Part shown: one piece after another, positions 29,661-39,483 of the stretch
How positions within the stretch are numbered: the stretch's first letter is position 1
Layout of the letters: every line of letters begins with the position of its first letter
Source of the DNA: an uncultured Bacilli bacterium
GTDB lineage: Bacteria; Bacillota_I; Bacilli_A; RFN20; CAG-631
Reading direction: 5' to 3'
NCBI GenBank assembly: GCA_947599835.1
Contig: CANQFQ010000004.1
Span: forward strand, 1-64,000
Length of the DNA stretch: 64,000 nucleotides
Program-made: the position numbers and the translations under genes
The notes under the pieces: generated by a model
Seen by the model: the letters and a program-made list of their open reading frames with translations, nothing else
The model's database searches: none
Told to the model about the DNA's origin: nothing

Positions 29661-31451
29661 ATGTTTGCGACCGAATGGGGAAAAAAGAGAAAAAGTAAAG
29701 AAAAGTTTACAAAATACAATTTTAAAAATGTTAAGAAAAAATCATTACTTGTTTGGAGCGAGCATTGTACTGAATGTGCAGTTCCGGTTTGTTATCAAAA
29801 ATGTGAAAAATATCGTAGACGTAAAGATGGTAAATGTAGATTATTTGAAGATGGCATTAATAAGACTTATCTCAAAGGAAGCCTTGATAAATATAGTTAT
29901 ACGATTTCTTTTCAAGGATGGTCAAAATTAGAAAGCGATTATCACATTCGGCAACATGGTAAATTTTTAAATAAGTTTATTGGTGGAATAAGTAATTTTT
30001 GTTTTCTAATGGCAAAAGTTTTTTCTAATGTTTTTGAAAGAAAAAAAACAAAAAAGCACTTTCCGGGTGCCGCATATGTGTTAAGAGAAAAATTTGCCAA
30101 TTTATTCGATAAATTTGGAAAAATTCCTAATGTGTTTTTTATAAGTGTTGATTGTCCGATGGATGATATTAATTTGATTTTAGAACTAAAAAATTCTGAG
30201 AAGTTTATTTATAGAAAATCCTTTCACCTAAATAAGGGATATAATCAATTTATTATTGACTATGATGAACTTAAAATGAATGAAGAAGAATTAAAAAAGG
30301 ATAATCATATCTTTATTTATCCCGATAAAGAAGTAAAACTTCAATTTTATGCTTTAGATTTTGTAACATTAAAAAAACAAGAATTAAAAAGAATTAATCA
30401 AGAATTTAGAATAGAAGTAAAGCCAGAACAAAAAAAGATAAAATGTGTTGCGTGGGATTTAGATAATACACTATGGAATGGAGTATTAATTGAAGGGAAA
30501 GTTACATTAAATCAAGATATTGTTCATCTTATAAAAGATTTAGATGCTAAAGGAATCGTCAATAGTATTGTAAGTAAAAACGATTTCGATGAAGCATACC
30601 GAAAAATAAAAGAATATCAATTAGATGAATATTTTGTTATGCCACATATTAATTGGACACCGAAAAGTGTAAATCTAAAAGACTTAGTAAAGAGAATGAA
30701 TATTGGAATCGACACCATCGCATTTGTCGATGATTCACCTTTTGAGTTAAAAGAAGTACAAGAAAATTGTCCTGAAGTATTATGTATTAATACACTAAAC
30801 GTAAACGAAATTCAGCAATTAGAATGTTTTAATGTGATTGTTACAGAAGACTCCAAAAAACGTAGAAGTACATATAAAATGATGGAACAAGAACAAAAAG
30901 AATTAGAAAATTGGAATGGAAATATTGATGATTTTCTTAAATCTTGTAATATGATATTAACGATTTCTTCTCCACAAACAAATGAAATTCAAAGGTGTTA
31001 TGAATTATTGCAAAGAACAAATCAATTAAATTCATCTGGTCGAAGATTGAGTTTGGAAGAAGTAAATAGTATTATTAATAATCATCAAAATTATGCAACT
31101 TATGTTTTAAAATGTAGAGATAAATTTGGTGATTATGGTATTGTAGGTTTTTCTATTATTGAAAAAAATGAAAACATTACGATTACTGATTTTGTGATTT
31201 CTTGTAGAGTTGCAAATAAAAAAGTTGAACATACTTTTATCCAAAGCATTTTTGAAGAATATGCAATGTTGGGCAAGAAAGCAATTTATATGAATTATAA
31301 AAAAACGATTAAAAATGGGCCCATATTTAAGGTTGTAAAAGATTTAAATATGAAACAAATAAGCGTTCAAGATGAGCTTGAAACGTATGAATACAATGAT
31401 TCATATGCTGAGCACATTGATATTATAACAGTTGAAAGGAATCTTAATTAA
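29661..31451 (+). CDS. FkbH-like HAD-IIIC protein with N-terminal cysteine cluster and GNAT-like C-terminus
   Basis: 596 aa. Residues 36-59 hold five Cys (C36, C39, C44, C48, C59), a likely metal site not usual in this family. A middle domain (60-250) is unrecognised. The HAD core starts at CVAWDLDNTLWNGV with nucleophile Asp 266 and continues to FVDDSPFELKE. The C-terminal part has GDYGIVGFSII and DFVISCRVANKKVE, as in the acetyltransferase-like part of FkbH. FkbH proteins load glyceryl or similar acyl groups onto carrier proteins. Here it may make a glycerate-type or related substituent for the polymer. No carrier protein gene is visible nearby. The ATG has GGGAG upstream. Confidence 0.75.
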   Translation: MFATEWGKKRKSKEKFTKYNFKNVKKKSLLVWSEHCTECAVPVCYQKCEKYRRRKDGKCRLFEDGINKTYLKGSLDKYSYTISFQGWSKLESDYHIRQHGKFLNKFIGGISNFCFLMAKVFSNVFERKKTKKHFPGAAYVLREKFANLFDKFGKIPNVFFISVDCPMDDINLILELKNSEKFIYRKSFHLNKGYNQFIIDYDELKMNEEELKKDNHIFIYPDKEVKLQFYALDFVTLKKQELKRINQEFRIEVKPEQKKIKCVAWDLDNTLWNGVLIEGKVTLNQDIVHLIKDLDAKGIVNSIVSKNDFDEAYRKIKEYQLDEYFVMPHINWTPKSVNLKDLVKRMNIGIDTIAFVDDSPFELKEVQENCPEVLCINTLNVNEIQQLECFNVIVTEDSKKRRSTYKMMEQEQKELENWNGNIDDFLKSCNMILTISSPQTNEIQRCYELLQRTNQLNSSGRRLSLEEVNSIINNHQNYATYVLKCRDKFGDYGIVGFSIIEKNENITITDFVISCRVANKKVEHTFIQSIFEEYAMLGKKAIYMNYKKTIKNGPIFKVVKDLNMKQISVQDELETYEYNDSYAEHIDIITVERNLN

Positions 31452-31527
31452 ATCTATTGTGTGTATATCTATTTTGAAAAATAATATACATTATTTGTGA
31501 AACTAATTTAAGAAAAGGATGGCCAAT

Positions 31528-32982
31528 ATGACAGATATTAAACAACAGAGTTTGAAAAAAAATTTTATATTTCAAGGACTTTATCAAATTATTATCTTTA
31601 TAATACCTTTGATTATATCTCCTTATTTAACTAGAGCTTTAGGAGATACTTCTTTAGGCATCTATTCATATACAAACTCAATTGTAAACTATTTCATGAT
31701 GTTTGCAATGTTAGGTATATCGAATTATGGTCAAAGAGTCATTGCTTCAAGAAGAAATGATAAAACGCAATTAAGAAAGACTTTTTGGAGTTTATATGTT
31801 GCGCATGTTATTTTTTCACTTTTGTCGATATTTATCTATATTATATTTATATTTTGCTTTAATAAGGAAGATAGAGTGATCTATCTGATTCAAACGTTGT
31901 ATCTTGTATCTGTTATATTTGATATTACATGGCTGTTTCAAGGATTAGAAAATTTCAAAACAGTAGTGATTCGAAATACCATTGTGAAAATATTAGAATG
32001 TTGTTGTATATTTATATTTGTAAAACACCCCAATGATTTACCTATATATACTTTAATTATGTCTATATCCGTTTGTCTTGGACAAATAATAATGATTCCA
32101 CAAGCGATTCATTATATTAAACCAATTAAGTTTAATAAAAATGATATGAAAGAGCATTTTAAGCCTTTGTTTATTTTATTTTTATCTGTCATTGCTTCTA
32201 GTTTATACAATATGTTTGATAAGACTTTATTAGGTCTATTATCCAGCAAAGAAAATGTCGCTTATTATGAATATTCAAATAAAATTATTTTAATACCTAT
32301 CACTATGCTAGGTGTAATTAGTACAGTTATGTTACCTAGAGCATGTCAATTTATAGCAAATAATGATATCAATAGTTCTCGAAAATATATGAAATACTCG
32401 CTAGAAGTGATATCGTTCATAGGATGTGGTTCAATCTTTGGATTATTAGGAATTGGTAATTTATTTGCATTATTATACTATGGTAAAAGTTTTGCCGTAT
32501 GTGGAAATATTATTATTAGTCTTACGCCATTAGTATTACTTATTCCAATTGGTCGTATTCTAAGAGCACAATATATTGTTCCTAAAGCAATGGATAAATG
32601 GTTAGTAATCAGCTATGCTATAAATTCAGTGGTTAATTTAACATTAACATTAATCTTAATACCAAAATTAGGAATATATGGTGCAGTGATTGGAACAATT
32701 GTTGCTGAAATCGCAGGATTGATTGTTCAAATGATTATAAGTAAAGAACTTATGAATATAAAGGATATATTAAAAGCAATAACACCTTATGTCATTTTTG
32801 GAATAGTGATGTTTGTCATAATATTTATTATAAAGAAATTTATTAACAATGGATGGATTGCTTTACTTGTTCAAGTCGGTGTTGGAGGAATCGTATATTG
32901 CTTGTTGAGTGGAATATATGTATTATGCTTTTCACCTATGAAAAAGGAAGTAAAAGAATTATTGTTTCATAAGAAAAAATAA
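31528..32982 (+). CDS. Wzx-type polysaccharide flippase
   Basis: 484 aa from the ATG at 31528; AAAGGA at 31514-31519 makes the ATG at 31519 impossible. About fourteen membrane helices, with the family N-terminus SPYLTRALGDTSLGIYSYTNSI and a RVIASRRND loop. It moves lipid-linked repeat units across the membrane for the Wzy-like polymerase. Confidence 0.9.
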   Translation: MTDIKQQSLKKNFIFQGLYQIIIFIIPLIISPYLTRALGDTSLGIYSYTNSIVNYFMMFAMLGISNYGQRVIASRRNDKTQLRKTFWSLYVAHVIFSLLSIFIYIIFIFCFNKEDRVIYLIQTLYLVSVIFDITWLFQGLENFKTVVIRNTIVKILECCCIFIFVKHPNDLPIYTLIMSISVCLGQIIMIPQAIHYIKPIKFNKNDMKEHFKPLFILFLSVIASSLYNMFDKTLLGLLSSKENVAYYEYSNKIILIPITMLGVISTVMLPRACQFIANNDINSSRKYMKYSLEVISFIGCGSIFGLLGIGNLFALLYYGKSFAVCGNIIISLTPLVLLIPIGRILRAQYIVPKAMDKWLVISYAINSVVNLTLTLILIPKLGIYGAVIGTIVAEIAGLIVQMIISKELMNIKDILKAITPYVIFGIVMFVIIFIIKKFINNGWIALLVQVGVGGIVYCLLSGIYVLCFSPMKKEVKELLFHKKK

Positions 32983-33030
32983 ATTTTAATAATATGTAAA
33001 ATAATTTGTAAAAAAAGGGGAAAATAAAAA

Positions 33031-33831
33031 ATGAAAATAATAATTAATGCAGATGATTATGGTAAAAACAGTATGATCAATCAAGCAATTGTCGAAGCGT
33101 TCAATAAAAAATACATTACCAATACCACCATCATGGCCAATATGGAAGGTTATGATGAAGCCGTATTATTAGCAAAAGAAAATAATTTTTTTGACAAAGT
33201 AGGTTTACATTTAAATTTCTTTTATGGAAATCCATTGTCAAATGAAATGAAAAATAATTCATATTTTACACAAAATGGAGTGATGACAGATAAGAATATC
33301 GTTAAATCAGTAAAAGCAAAATTTATATTGCCCAAAAAACAGAAACTGGCCATTCAAATGGAAGCAAAAAAGCAAATGGAAAAATATATTGAAAGTGGCT
33401 TTTCAGAAATGCATATTGATTCTCATTATCATTGTCATACAATTTTTTCTTTGTATCGAGGAGGAATACTTGTCGAAGCAAAACAAAAGAATTTTAGAAC
33501 AATAAGACTAAGTTTAAATTTAACGGTGTTAAAAAAAAGAACACTTATAAAAATTTATAAAAAATTTTTTAATGCTTCGTTAAGAAAGAATTTTAAAACG
33601 ACGACTTATTTTACATCTGCAAAAGACTTTGTTGAAATCGCAAAAAGACGATATGATCCTGTATCTAAACAAATACAATGGAAAGAATTAGAAAATTGCA
33701 TTTGTGAAATTATGGTCCATCCAGCATACGATGAGAATGGAAAATTAGTCAATTTATATGATGGTACTGATTTTGAAGAATTGTTTAAATATATTGATGA
33801 ATCGCAACTTATTTCTTATAAGGATTTATAA
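33031..33831 (+). CDS. YdjC/ChbG-like carbohydrate deacetylase
   Basis: 266 aa. INADDYGKN at the start gives the metal and catalytic Asp pair; MHIDSHYHCHTIF gives the His ligands; EIMVHPAYDENG near residue 230 carries the final His. ChbG removes an acetyl group from di-N-acetylchitobiose; the capsule context suggests a deacetylated amino sugar in the polymer or its precursor. Confidence 0.82.
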   Translation: MKIIINADDYGKNSMINQAIVEAFNKKYITNTTIMANMEGYDEAVLLAKENNFFDKVGLHLNFFYGNPLSNEMKNNSYFTQNGVMTDKNIVKSVKAKFILPKKQKLAIQMEAKKQMEKYIESGFSEMHIDSHYHCHTIFSLYRGGILVEAKQKNFRTIRLSLNLTVLKKRTLIKIYKKFFNASLRKNFKTTTYFTSAKDFVEIAKRRYDPVSKQIQWKELENCICEIMVHPAYDENGKLVNLYDGTDFEELFKYIDESQLISYKDL

Positions 33832-34548
33832 TATAAATAGGATAGTTTTTAAAACAAAGTTTATGTATAATAAAAATATATAAAAATATTTTTTAAAGAA
33901 TATAAAATCTTGAATAATTAAAAAATTATTTTAGTGATCTTTATATTCTTTTTTTATTCAAATAATTTTGCAAAGTTTTAATATTAACCATAAATAAATA
34001 TTTATCGGTAAATTCAGAGAATATTAAAAAAATAAGTTTTTAAGATAATTTTTGAAAAAGATCTTGAGGTTACGATCCTATCTTTGTATTTGAGTTCAAT
34101 GATATTTTTTATATGATGTTTAGCCAATCTGCATTTTAGGATTTTAGAATAAAATTACTAATAAAAAACATTTTTTTATTAAACAAATATTAGATTCTAT
34201 TTCATTCTTAAGATAACTTGTAAAATATTGTTTTGGAGTAAATGCAACAAAAAAATCATCATTTTGTCGATATTTTTTATTGATATTAATTCTATAAGTA
34301 TTTTTCTTGTTCTTTCATTCTCAATTTTACCTTTCTCATGTTGTCATCTCTGTGACTACAAAGTATCTTAGTTTTGAGACATTTTCAAATACTAACACTT
34401 AAGACATTATCATAGGCTAATCATAAAAATTATATACAAGCAATAAATTAACTTGACAAAAATCGGGGGGGGGTATAATTAAATAAGATTTTAATAAATG
34501 AATAATATACTTTATAAATAAAAACTGTTGTGCGAAAGGGAGATATAC
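33832..34548. other. 700-bp A/T-rich gap ahead of the acyltransferase
   Basis: No gene of convincing length on either strand. On the minus strand about 34300-34345 a short frame with MRKVKLRMKEQEKY resembles the first residues of some transposases but is followed at once by stops. The functional item is the poly-G promoter at 34453. Confidence 0.5.
34453..34479 (+). promoter_or_regulatory. promoter with G9 tract in the spacer, driving the acyltransferase
   Basis: Perfect TTGACA (34453-34458), then AAAATC and nine G (34465-34473), then perfect TATAAT (34474-34479). The spacer is 15 bp, two short of optimal, and 60% of it is the G run. Transcription would start near 34486, about 60 bases before the acyltransferase ATG, with no gene between. 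Gain of two G would give the ideal 17 bp spacing. Confidence 0.75.
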
Positions 34549-35655
34549 ATGAATGAAGGTCGAAAAATCAATCTAGATATATTAAGAATTCTTTCGATGA
34601 TATTTGTCGTGAGTTTACATTATCTTGGGAATGGTGGAGCATACTATAATATCACTAATGGTGATGTTAGTTTAATTAAGTTTAATTATGTATTATCTTC
34701 ATTTTTTCAAGCTTTATCTATAGTAGGTGTTAATTGTTTTGTTTTAATTACAGGGTATTTTTTAGTTAATGGTAAATTTAAAATAAAAAAGATTTTTAAT
34801 TTATTTTTAATAACTATATTTTATTCAGTCTTATTATTTATACCCTATGCTATAATTTATGGATTTTCTTTAAAAAATTTTATTAAGTCATGTTTGCCTT
34901 TATTAATGGGGACTTATTGGTTTATTACAGCTTATATCATTTTGTATATTTTAAGTCCATTTTTAAATATATTATGCAAACAAATGTCGAAGAAGCAATT
35001 TTTAATTTTCATTTGCATATTAATAGGAATTTTTTCACTTTGGAGAAGTATTATGCCATTTGCGGATAATGTTGAAAAAATACTTGGAACCAGTAGCGGT
35101 TATGGGATTGTTTGGTTTATAGTCTTATATTTTATTGGGGCTTATATTCATTTGCATGGTATCAATCTATTCAAAAAAAATATATTTAATTTAATGGGAT
35201 ATTTTATCGTGGCGATTGGAATGGTTGTTTCCAAATTATTAATGATTTTCCTTTCACAAAAATATATTGTCTTTGCAACAGGACAAAATTATTATTTTCA
35301 TTATGATGCAATCAGTGTTTTATTAGAATCTGTTTTCTTATTTGTTTTCTTTAAGAGATTAAATGTAAAATCTCAAATTATCTCTAAGATTGTTACATTT
35401 TTAGTTCCATCCATATTTAGTGTTTATTTAATTCACCAAAATTTTCAATGGACGAATCTATTATGGAATGATTGGTTAAAAGCAAATCAATTTGTAAATA
35501 GCAATTATTTCCTATTACACTATATGGGGTGTGTTTTATTAGTATTTGTATCTTGTATTATGATCGATCAAATTAGAAGAGGATTATTTTATTTGTTTAA
35601 TAAAATGATAATGAGTTTAAAATCAAAACATCACAATAACGATTGTATAAGTTAA
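34549..35655 (+). CDS. acyltransferase-3 family membrane protein
   Basis: 368 aa from the ATG at 34549 with AAAGGGAG 6-13 bases upstream. Ten or so membrane helices; the N-terminal NLDILRILSMIFVVSLHY contains the family's Arg and catalytic His, and FVLITGYFLV follows. These enzymes move acetyl or other acyl groups to exported sugars. It follows the poly-G promoter alone, so O-acylation could be switched independently of polymer synthesis. Confidence 0.85.
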   Translation: MNEGRKINLDILRILSMIFVVSLHYLGNGGAYYNITNGDVSLIKFNYVLSSFFQALSIVGVNCFVLITGYFLVNGKFKIKKIFNLFLITIFYSVLLFIPYAIIYGFSLKNFIKSCLPLLMGTYWFITAYIILYILSPFLNILCKQMSKKQFLIFICILIGIFSLWRSIMPFADNVEKILGTSSGYGIVWFIVLYFIGAYIHLHGINLFKKNIFNLMGYFIVAIGMVVSKLLMIFLSQKYIVFATGQNYYFHYDAISVLLESVFLFVFFKRLNVKSQIISKIVTFLVPSIFSVYLIHQNFQWTNLLWNDWLKANQFVNSNYFLLHYMGCVLLVFVSCIMIDQIRRGLFYLFNKMIMSLKSKHHNNDCIS

Positions 35656-36193
35656 TTAAAAAAGCCATTTTATCGGCAATTTTTATGAGAAATATTGGAA
35701 TTTATAAATGGTTTATAGAAGTATAGTCTATTCGTACATCATTTAGCTTAAGAATAGTTATGCTTCTATTATTTTTGTCTACGAAAGGTTTAAAGAAAAA
35801 ACTTTAAAGGCACATGAAAATTAGAAGGTGAATATTATACAAAATATAACATTTTAAATTGTACTATGTTGTTTAACAACTTATATTATGAGAACAAAAT
35901 TAAGCGATTATAGAACAATAAGAAAATCATTTATCAATAGTATAAAAATGATGTATCTATCGTTAAAAAATGATTAGTAACATATTTTTTTAGAAATAAA
36001 TGTACAGCAAAAATGAGAACTTGTTAGTTTGAATTGAAAGCCCAATTTCTTTTAGAAAGATATGTTGCAATTTAAAATTTAACTTAATGTTAATTGTCAA
36101 AATTAGGAATTCTTGACAAAGAAATTACTTTATATTATATTTAGTCATATGAATTTAGAAAAACACAATGTAAAATAAGGATGCGATTTTTAT
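35656..36193. other. 540-bp gap with promoter before licD
   Basis: No gene seen. Near the end, TTGACA (36113-36118), a 17-bp spacer and TATATT (36136-36141) form a good promoter, with about 50 bases to the licD-type gene at 36194. This gives the gene its own transcript within the capsule locus. Confidence 0.55.
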
Positions 36194-37009
36194 ATGCGAG
36201 ATAAACACTATTTAACTTTAAGAGAAATTCAGCTAAAAGAATTAAGTTTACTAATAAAAACTACTAAGTTTTTGGATGAAAATAATATTCGATATTTTTT
36301 AGATGGGGGTACTTTACTTGGAGCTGTAAGGCATAAAGGATTTATTCCTTGGGATGATGATATTGATATTGGTGTTCCGCGGCCAGATTTTGAAAAATTT
36401 ATTAATTTAGTAAAAAATAATCAAAATATTGATTTAAATGTAACATATTCAGAATTGAAAAATTCACATTTTCCTTTTGCAAAGGTTATAGATAAAAATG
36501 TTGTTTTGGAAAATTTAAACGATGCAGAAAGTGAGCATCTTTGGATAGATATTTTTCCTTTTGATGGAATTGAGGGATCACCTAAAAAAATAGAAAAAAG
36601 AATCAAAAAGATGATGTTTATTTCTAGAATGGTAGCTATACGATATTCAAAATTAAGTTTTGCTAAAGGAAAATTTTTTAAGCATTTAGTTAAGTTGTTT
36701 TTAAAACCAATTAGTTTATTTTATAGTCCTAAAAGGGTAATTAAATTATCTAAAAAAGATAATTTTGAAACTTCAAAATTTGCTGGTGATATTGTTTGGG
36801 GTACGGGCTTAAAAAATATAATTGAAAAAGTGAATTTTGATGATTATTGTTATCTTGAATTTGAGCATGAAAAATTTAAAGCGATTAAAAACTATGATAT
36901 TTATTTAAAAACATTTTATGGCGATTATATGACATTGCCACCAATAGAACAAAGAAAAACGCATAATTTTAAAGCGTATTGCATAGATGAAAAAGTTAAT
37001 AATGAATAA
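36194..37009 (+). CDS. LicD-family nucleotidyltransferase-like protein
   Basis: 271 aa. LicD core: YFLDGGTLLGAVRHKGFIPW followed by DDDIDIGVPRPDFEKF with the metal-binding Asp residues, and a C-terminal GDYMTLPPIEQRKTHN. LicD proteins transfer phosphocholine or related phospho-groups to surface sugars. No choline kinase or cytidylyltransferase (LicA/LicC) is in the window, so the donor is open. Paralogous to the gene at 38521. Confidence 0.88.
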   Translation: MRDKHYLTLREIQLKELSLLIKTTKFLDENNIRYFLDGGTLLGAVRHKGFIPWDDDIDIGVPRPDFEKFINLVKNNQNIDLNVTYSELKNSHFPFAKVIDKNVVLENLNDAESEHLWIDIFPFDGIEGSPKKIEKRIKKMMFISRMVAIRYSKLSFAKGKFFKHLVKLFLKPISLFYSPKRVIKLSKKDNFETSKFAGDIVWGTGLKNIIEKVNFDDYCYLEFEHEKFKAIKNYDIYLKTFYGDYMTLPPIEQRKTHNFKAYCIDEKVNNE

Positions 37010-37195
37010 ATACTATGGTTCATTTTATTCATTATGCTACATAAAATATATTAACTATCTTCATCGGTAGATTTCATATAGTGTTACAATCTTACAAAAT
37101 TAAAAATATTGTCAAAAGTTTGTTTTAAAATTTCAAATAAAAAGTATTTGATTATAAGTAATGAAACTCTATTATAAATTATAGGAGGTTGTATT

Positions 37196-38014
37196 GTGTC
37201 TTTTTCCTTTACGATAAAAAAAATATTAACAAAAATATATGATTTATTTGGAATAAGTATGCATAAATTTAGAAAACTAAATAAAGAATTAAATAATAAT
37301 TATATTCGTATAATTAATTATCATAGTGTAAGTGAAGGTTCAACAAACAATTTTGAAAAACAAGTCAAGTGGTTGCTTTCTAATTTTGAAAATTGTGATT
37401 TTGAAAAACTCCAACTTTTTTTAAATGGCAATTATCAATTTAAAGATAAACCAGGTATTATTTTTTCTTTTGATGATGGATTTCTTGACAACTATACAGT
37501 AGCTTATCCTATTTTAAAAAAATACAATGCGACAGGTTGGTTTATGATTTCTACAGGACTTATCGGCACTTACAATAATGTAAAAAAGTTGAATTATATG
37601 GATAAAGATCAATTACTTGATTTGATAAAAAATAATCAAGTAATTGGGTGTCATACTTATTCTCATCATAGAATGAATGTTAATGATACAAACGAAATAT
37701 TACAAAAAGAAATAATAGATGCAAAAATAACATTGGAGCAAATACTAAACCAAGAAATAAAAATATTTTGTTGGGTTGGTGGTGAAGAAGAAACTTATAC
37801 AAAAGAAGCCAGCGATATAATTAAAAAAGCAGGATATACTTATTCTTTTTTGACTTCGTCATATCCTATTCTTCCTACCACAAATCATTTACAATTAGAT
37901 AGAGTAAATGTCGAAAGTTTTTGGAGTTTGAGTTTAGTAAAATTTTGCATTTCTGGAAGTATGGATAAAAGATTAAGAAAAAAAAGAATAAGAGTACATA
38001 ATATATTAGAATAG
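37196..38014 (+). CDS. NodB-domain polysaccharide deacetylase
   Basis: 272 aa from a GTG start with TAGGAGG 8-14 bases upstream. NodB motif 1 is FSFDDGFLDNY (catalytic and metal Asp), motif 2 is GCHTYSHHRMN, with later LDRVNVESFW. No signal peptide and only a weak hydrophobic N-terminus, so it may act at or inside the membrane on lipid-linked sugar. The 186 bases before it hold no gene. Confidence 0.85.
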   Translation: MSFSFTIKKILTKIYDLFGISMHKFRKLNKELNNNYIRIINYHSVSEGSTNNFEKQVKWLLSNFENCDFEKLQLFLNGNYQFKDKPGIIFSFDDGFLDNYTVAYPILKKYNATGWFMISTGLIGTYNNVKKLNYMDKDQLLDLIKNNQVIGCHTYSHHRMNVNDTNEILQKEIIDAKITLEQILNQEIKIFCWVGGEEETYTKEASDIIKKAGYTYSFLTSSYPILPTTNHLQLDRVNVESFWSLSLVKFCISGSMDKRLRKKRIRVHNILE

Positions 38015-38030
38015 TAATATTTAGATTAGC

Positions 38031-38057
38031 ATCTACCCGTTTTGAGTGGATTTTTTT
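38031..38057 (+). terminator. probable terminator after the deacetylase
   Basis: ATCTACCC (38031-38038) pairs with GAGTGGAT (38044-38051) with one mismatch and one wobble, followed by seven T. Confidence 0.5.
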
Positions 38058-38520
38058 CTTATAGGTGTTTTTTTTCATCGGATACCTGACAGCTATTATT
38101 TTTAAGAATTATTTTAGTTAAGTCGATATTTCATCATTTTTTGCTAATTTTGATAGTAATGTATTTTAGGATTAATTTTACATAAAAAGTCTTGTTTAGA
38201 TGCATCATTCTTATTATTTCCAATTTTTAATAATATTGTTAAATTAACGAATAAAATGTCAAAATTGAAAATTTTGGCGACATTTTTATAAAAAATAATT
38301 CTTTAAAAATTATTACTTATTTGTTATTATTTTAGTAGTTTTAAAAAAATCTAATTTTTATACTACAAAATATGTAAAAAAGATTTATAAAAACTTGTAG
38401 TGAACATGAATTGGTTGGAAAATGCATTATAAATAGATTTAAAAAAGCCATTAGCCAGACATGAAAAAACTAAGAAAGGATAAATGAATTTATTATCGTT
38501 AAATTCATTCAAAAATTTAA
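38058..38520. other. A/T-rich gap with a 17-codon upstream ORF
   Basis: No larger gene is seen. A small frame at 38484-38537 (17 codons, MNLLSLNSFKNLNDGDK) has AGAAAGGAT just upstream. It ends inside the next gene, overlapping its start out of frame, which is the layout of a translationally coupled leader peptide. Confidence 0.4.
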
Positions 38521-39384
38521 ATGATGGAGACAAATGAAAGATTATTACAATTATCAGAATTAGATTTGCTCATTGAATTTGATCGAATATGTAAAAAATA
38601 TTCCATTCGATATTTTTTAGTTGGTGGAACACTTCTAGGAGCCATTCGGCACAAAGGATTTATTCCTTGGGATGATGATATTGATGTGGGAATCATGAGA
38701 GAAGATTATGAATTGTTTTTAAAAGTGTGTCCTAAAGAGCTTCATAAAGATTACCAATTGTGCAATTGGGATAATGACAATTTTCCACTTCCTTTTTCTA
38801 AATTGAGAATTAAAGGAACACAGCTAATAGAAGAAAGTTCAATGGATACTGACATTAATAAAGGAATTTATATAGATGTTTTCGTTTTTGATAAAGTTTC
38901 CAATAGTAAATTCAAACGTTCGTGGCAAAAAATAAGAACACTTATGTTAAGGAAAATACTTTTGGTTCGCTGTCATTATAAAGTACTGATTCATCAAAAG
39001 GGGTTAAAAAAATTTTTAGGAAAAATTTTATATTTAATGTTAAGAATCATTTATTTTCCATTTTCTACAGAAAGAATAAAAAAGAAACTGATCAAGGTCA
39101 TGTGCAAATATAATCACTTAGAAAATTGCAAGTATTGTGTGAATCATGGCGGGGCCTATTCTTATGAAAAAGAATTAAGGGAAATTCGTGATTATTCGGA
39201 AATGATATCTGCCGAATTTGAAGGAGTAAATTTTCCTATTCCGAAACAATATGATAAAATTTTGCGTGAAATGTATGGAGATTATATGACTTTACCGCCA
39301 TTATCGCAAAGAAGAAAACACAATATTTCCTTTGATCTTGGAAATTATCAAATTCATCGTCAGCAAGGAGAAATAGATTCATAA
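38521..39384 (+). CDS. LicD-family nucleotidyltransferase-like protein, second copy
   Basis: 287 aa. YFLVGGTLLGAIRHKGFIPW, then DDDIDVGIMREDYELF, and C-terminal GDYMTLPPLSQRRKHN, closely matching the LicD gene at 36194. There is no clear ribosome site directly before either ATG (38521 or 38524). A ribosome finishing the small upstream ORF at 38537 could restart here, so coupling is plausible. Confidence 0.87.
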   Translation: MMETNERLLQLSELDLLIEFDRICKKYSIRYFLVGGTLLGAIRHKGFIPWDDDIDVGIMREDYELFLKVCPKELHKDYQLCNWDNDNFPLPFSKLRIKGTQLIEESSMDTDINKGIYIDVFVFDKVSNSKFKRSWQKIRTLMLRKILLVRCHYKVLIHQKGLKKFLGKILYLMLRIIYFPFSTERIKKKLIKVMCKYNHLENCKYCVNHGGAYSYEKELREIRDYSEMISAEFEGVNFPIPKQYDKILREMYGDYMTLPPLSQRRKHNISFDLGNYQIHRQQGEIDS

Positions 39385-39483
39385 GTAGTAAATAATATTA
39401 TATATATAGGTTATTATTTTGATTTTTGTAATTTATAAGTTATAATGATTTTGTGAAATAAAAAGAAAGTGAGAGAAAAAAAG

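Noticed and set aside
34300-34345. Minus-strand fragment resembling the first residues of a transposase
   Set aside because: Only about 14 residues before stops; no terminal inverted repeats found around it.
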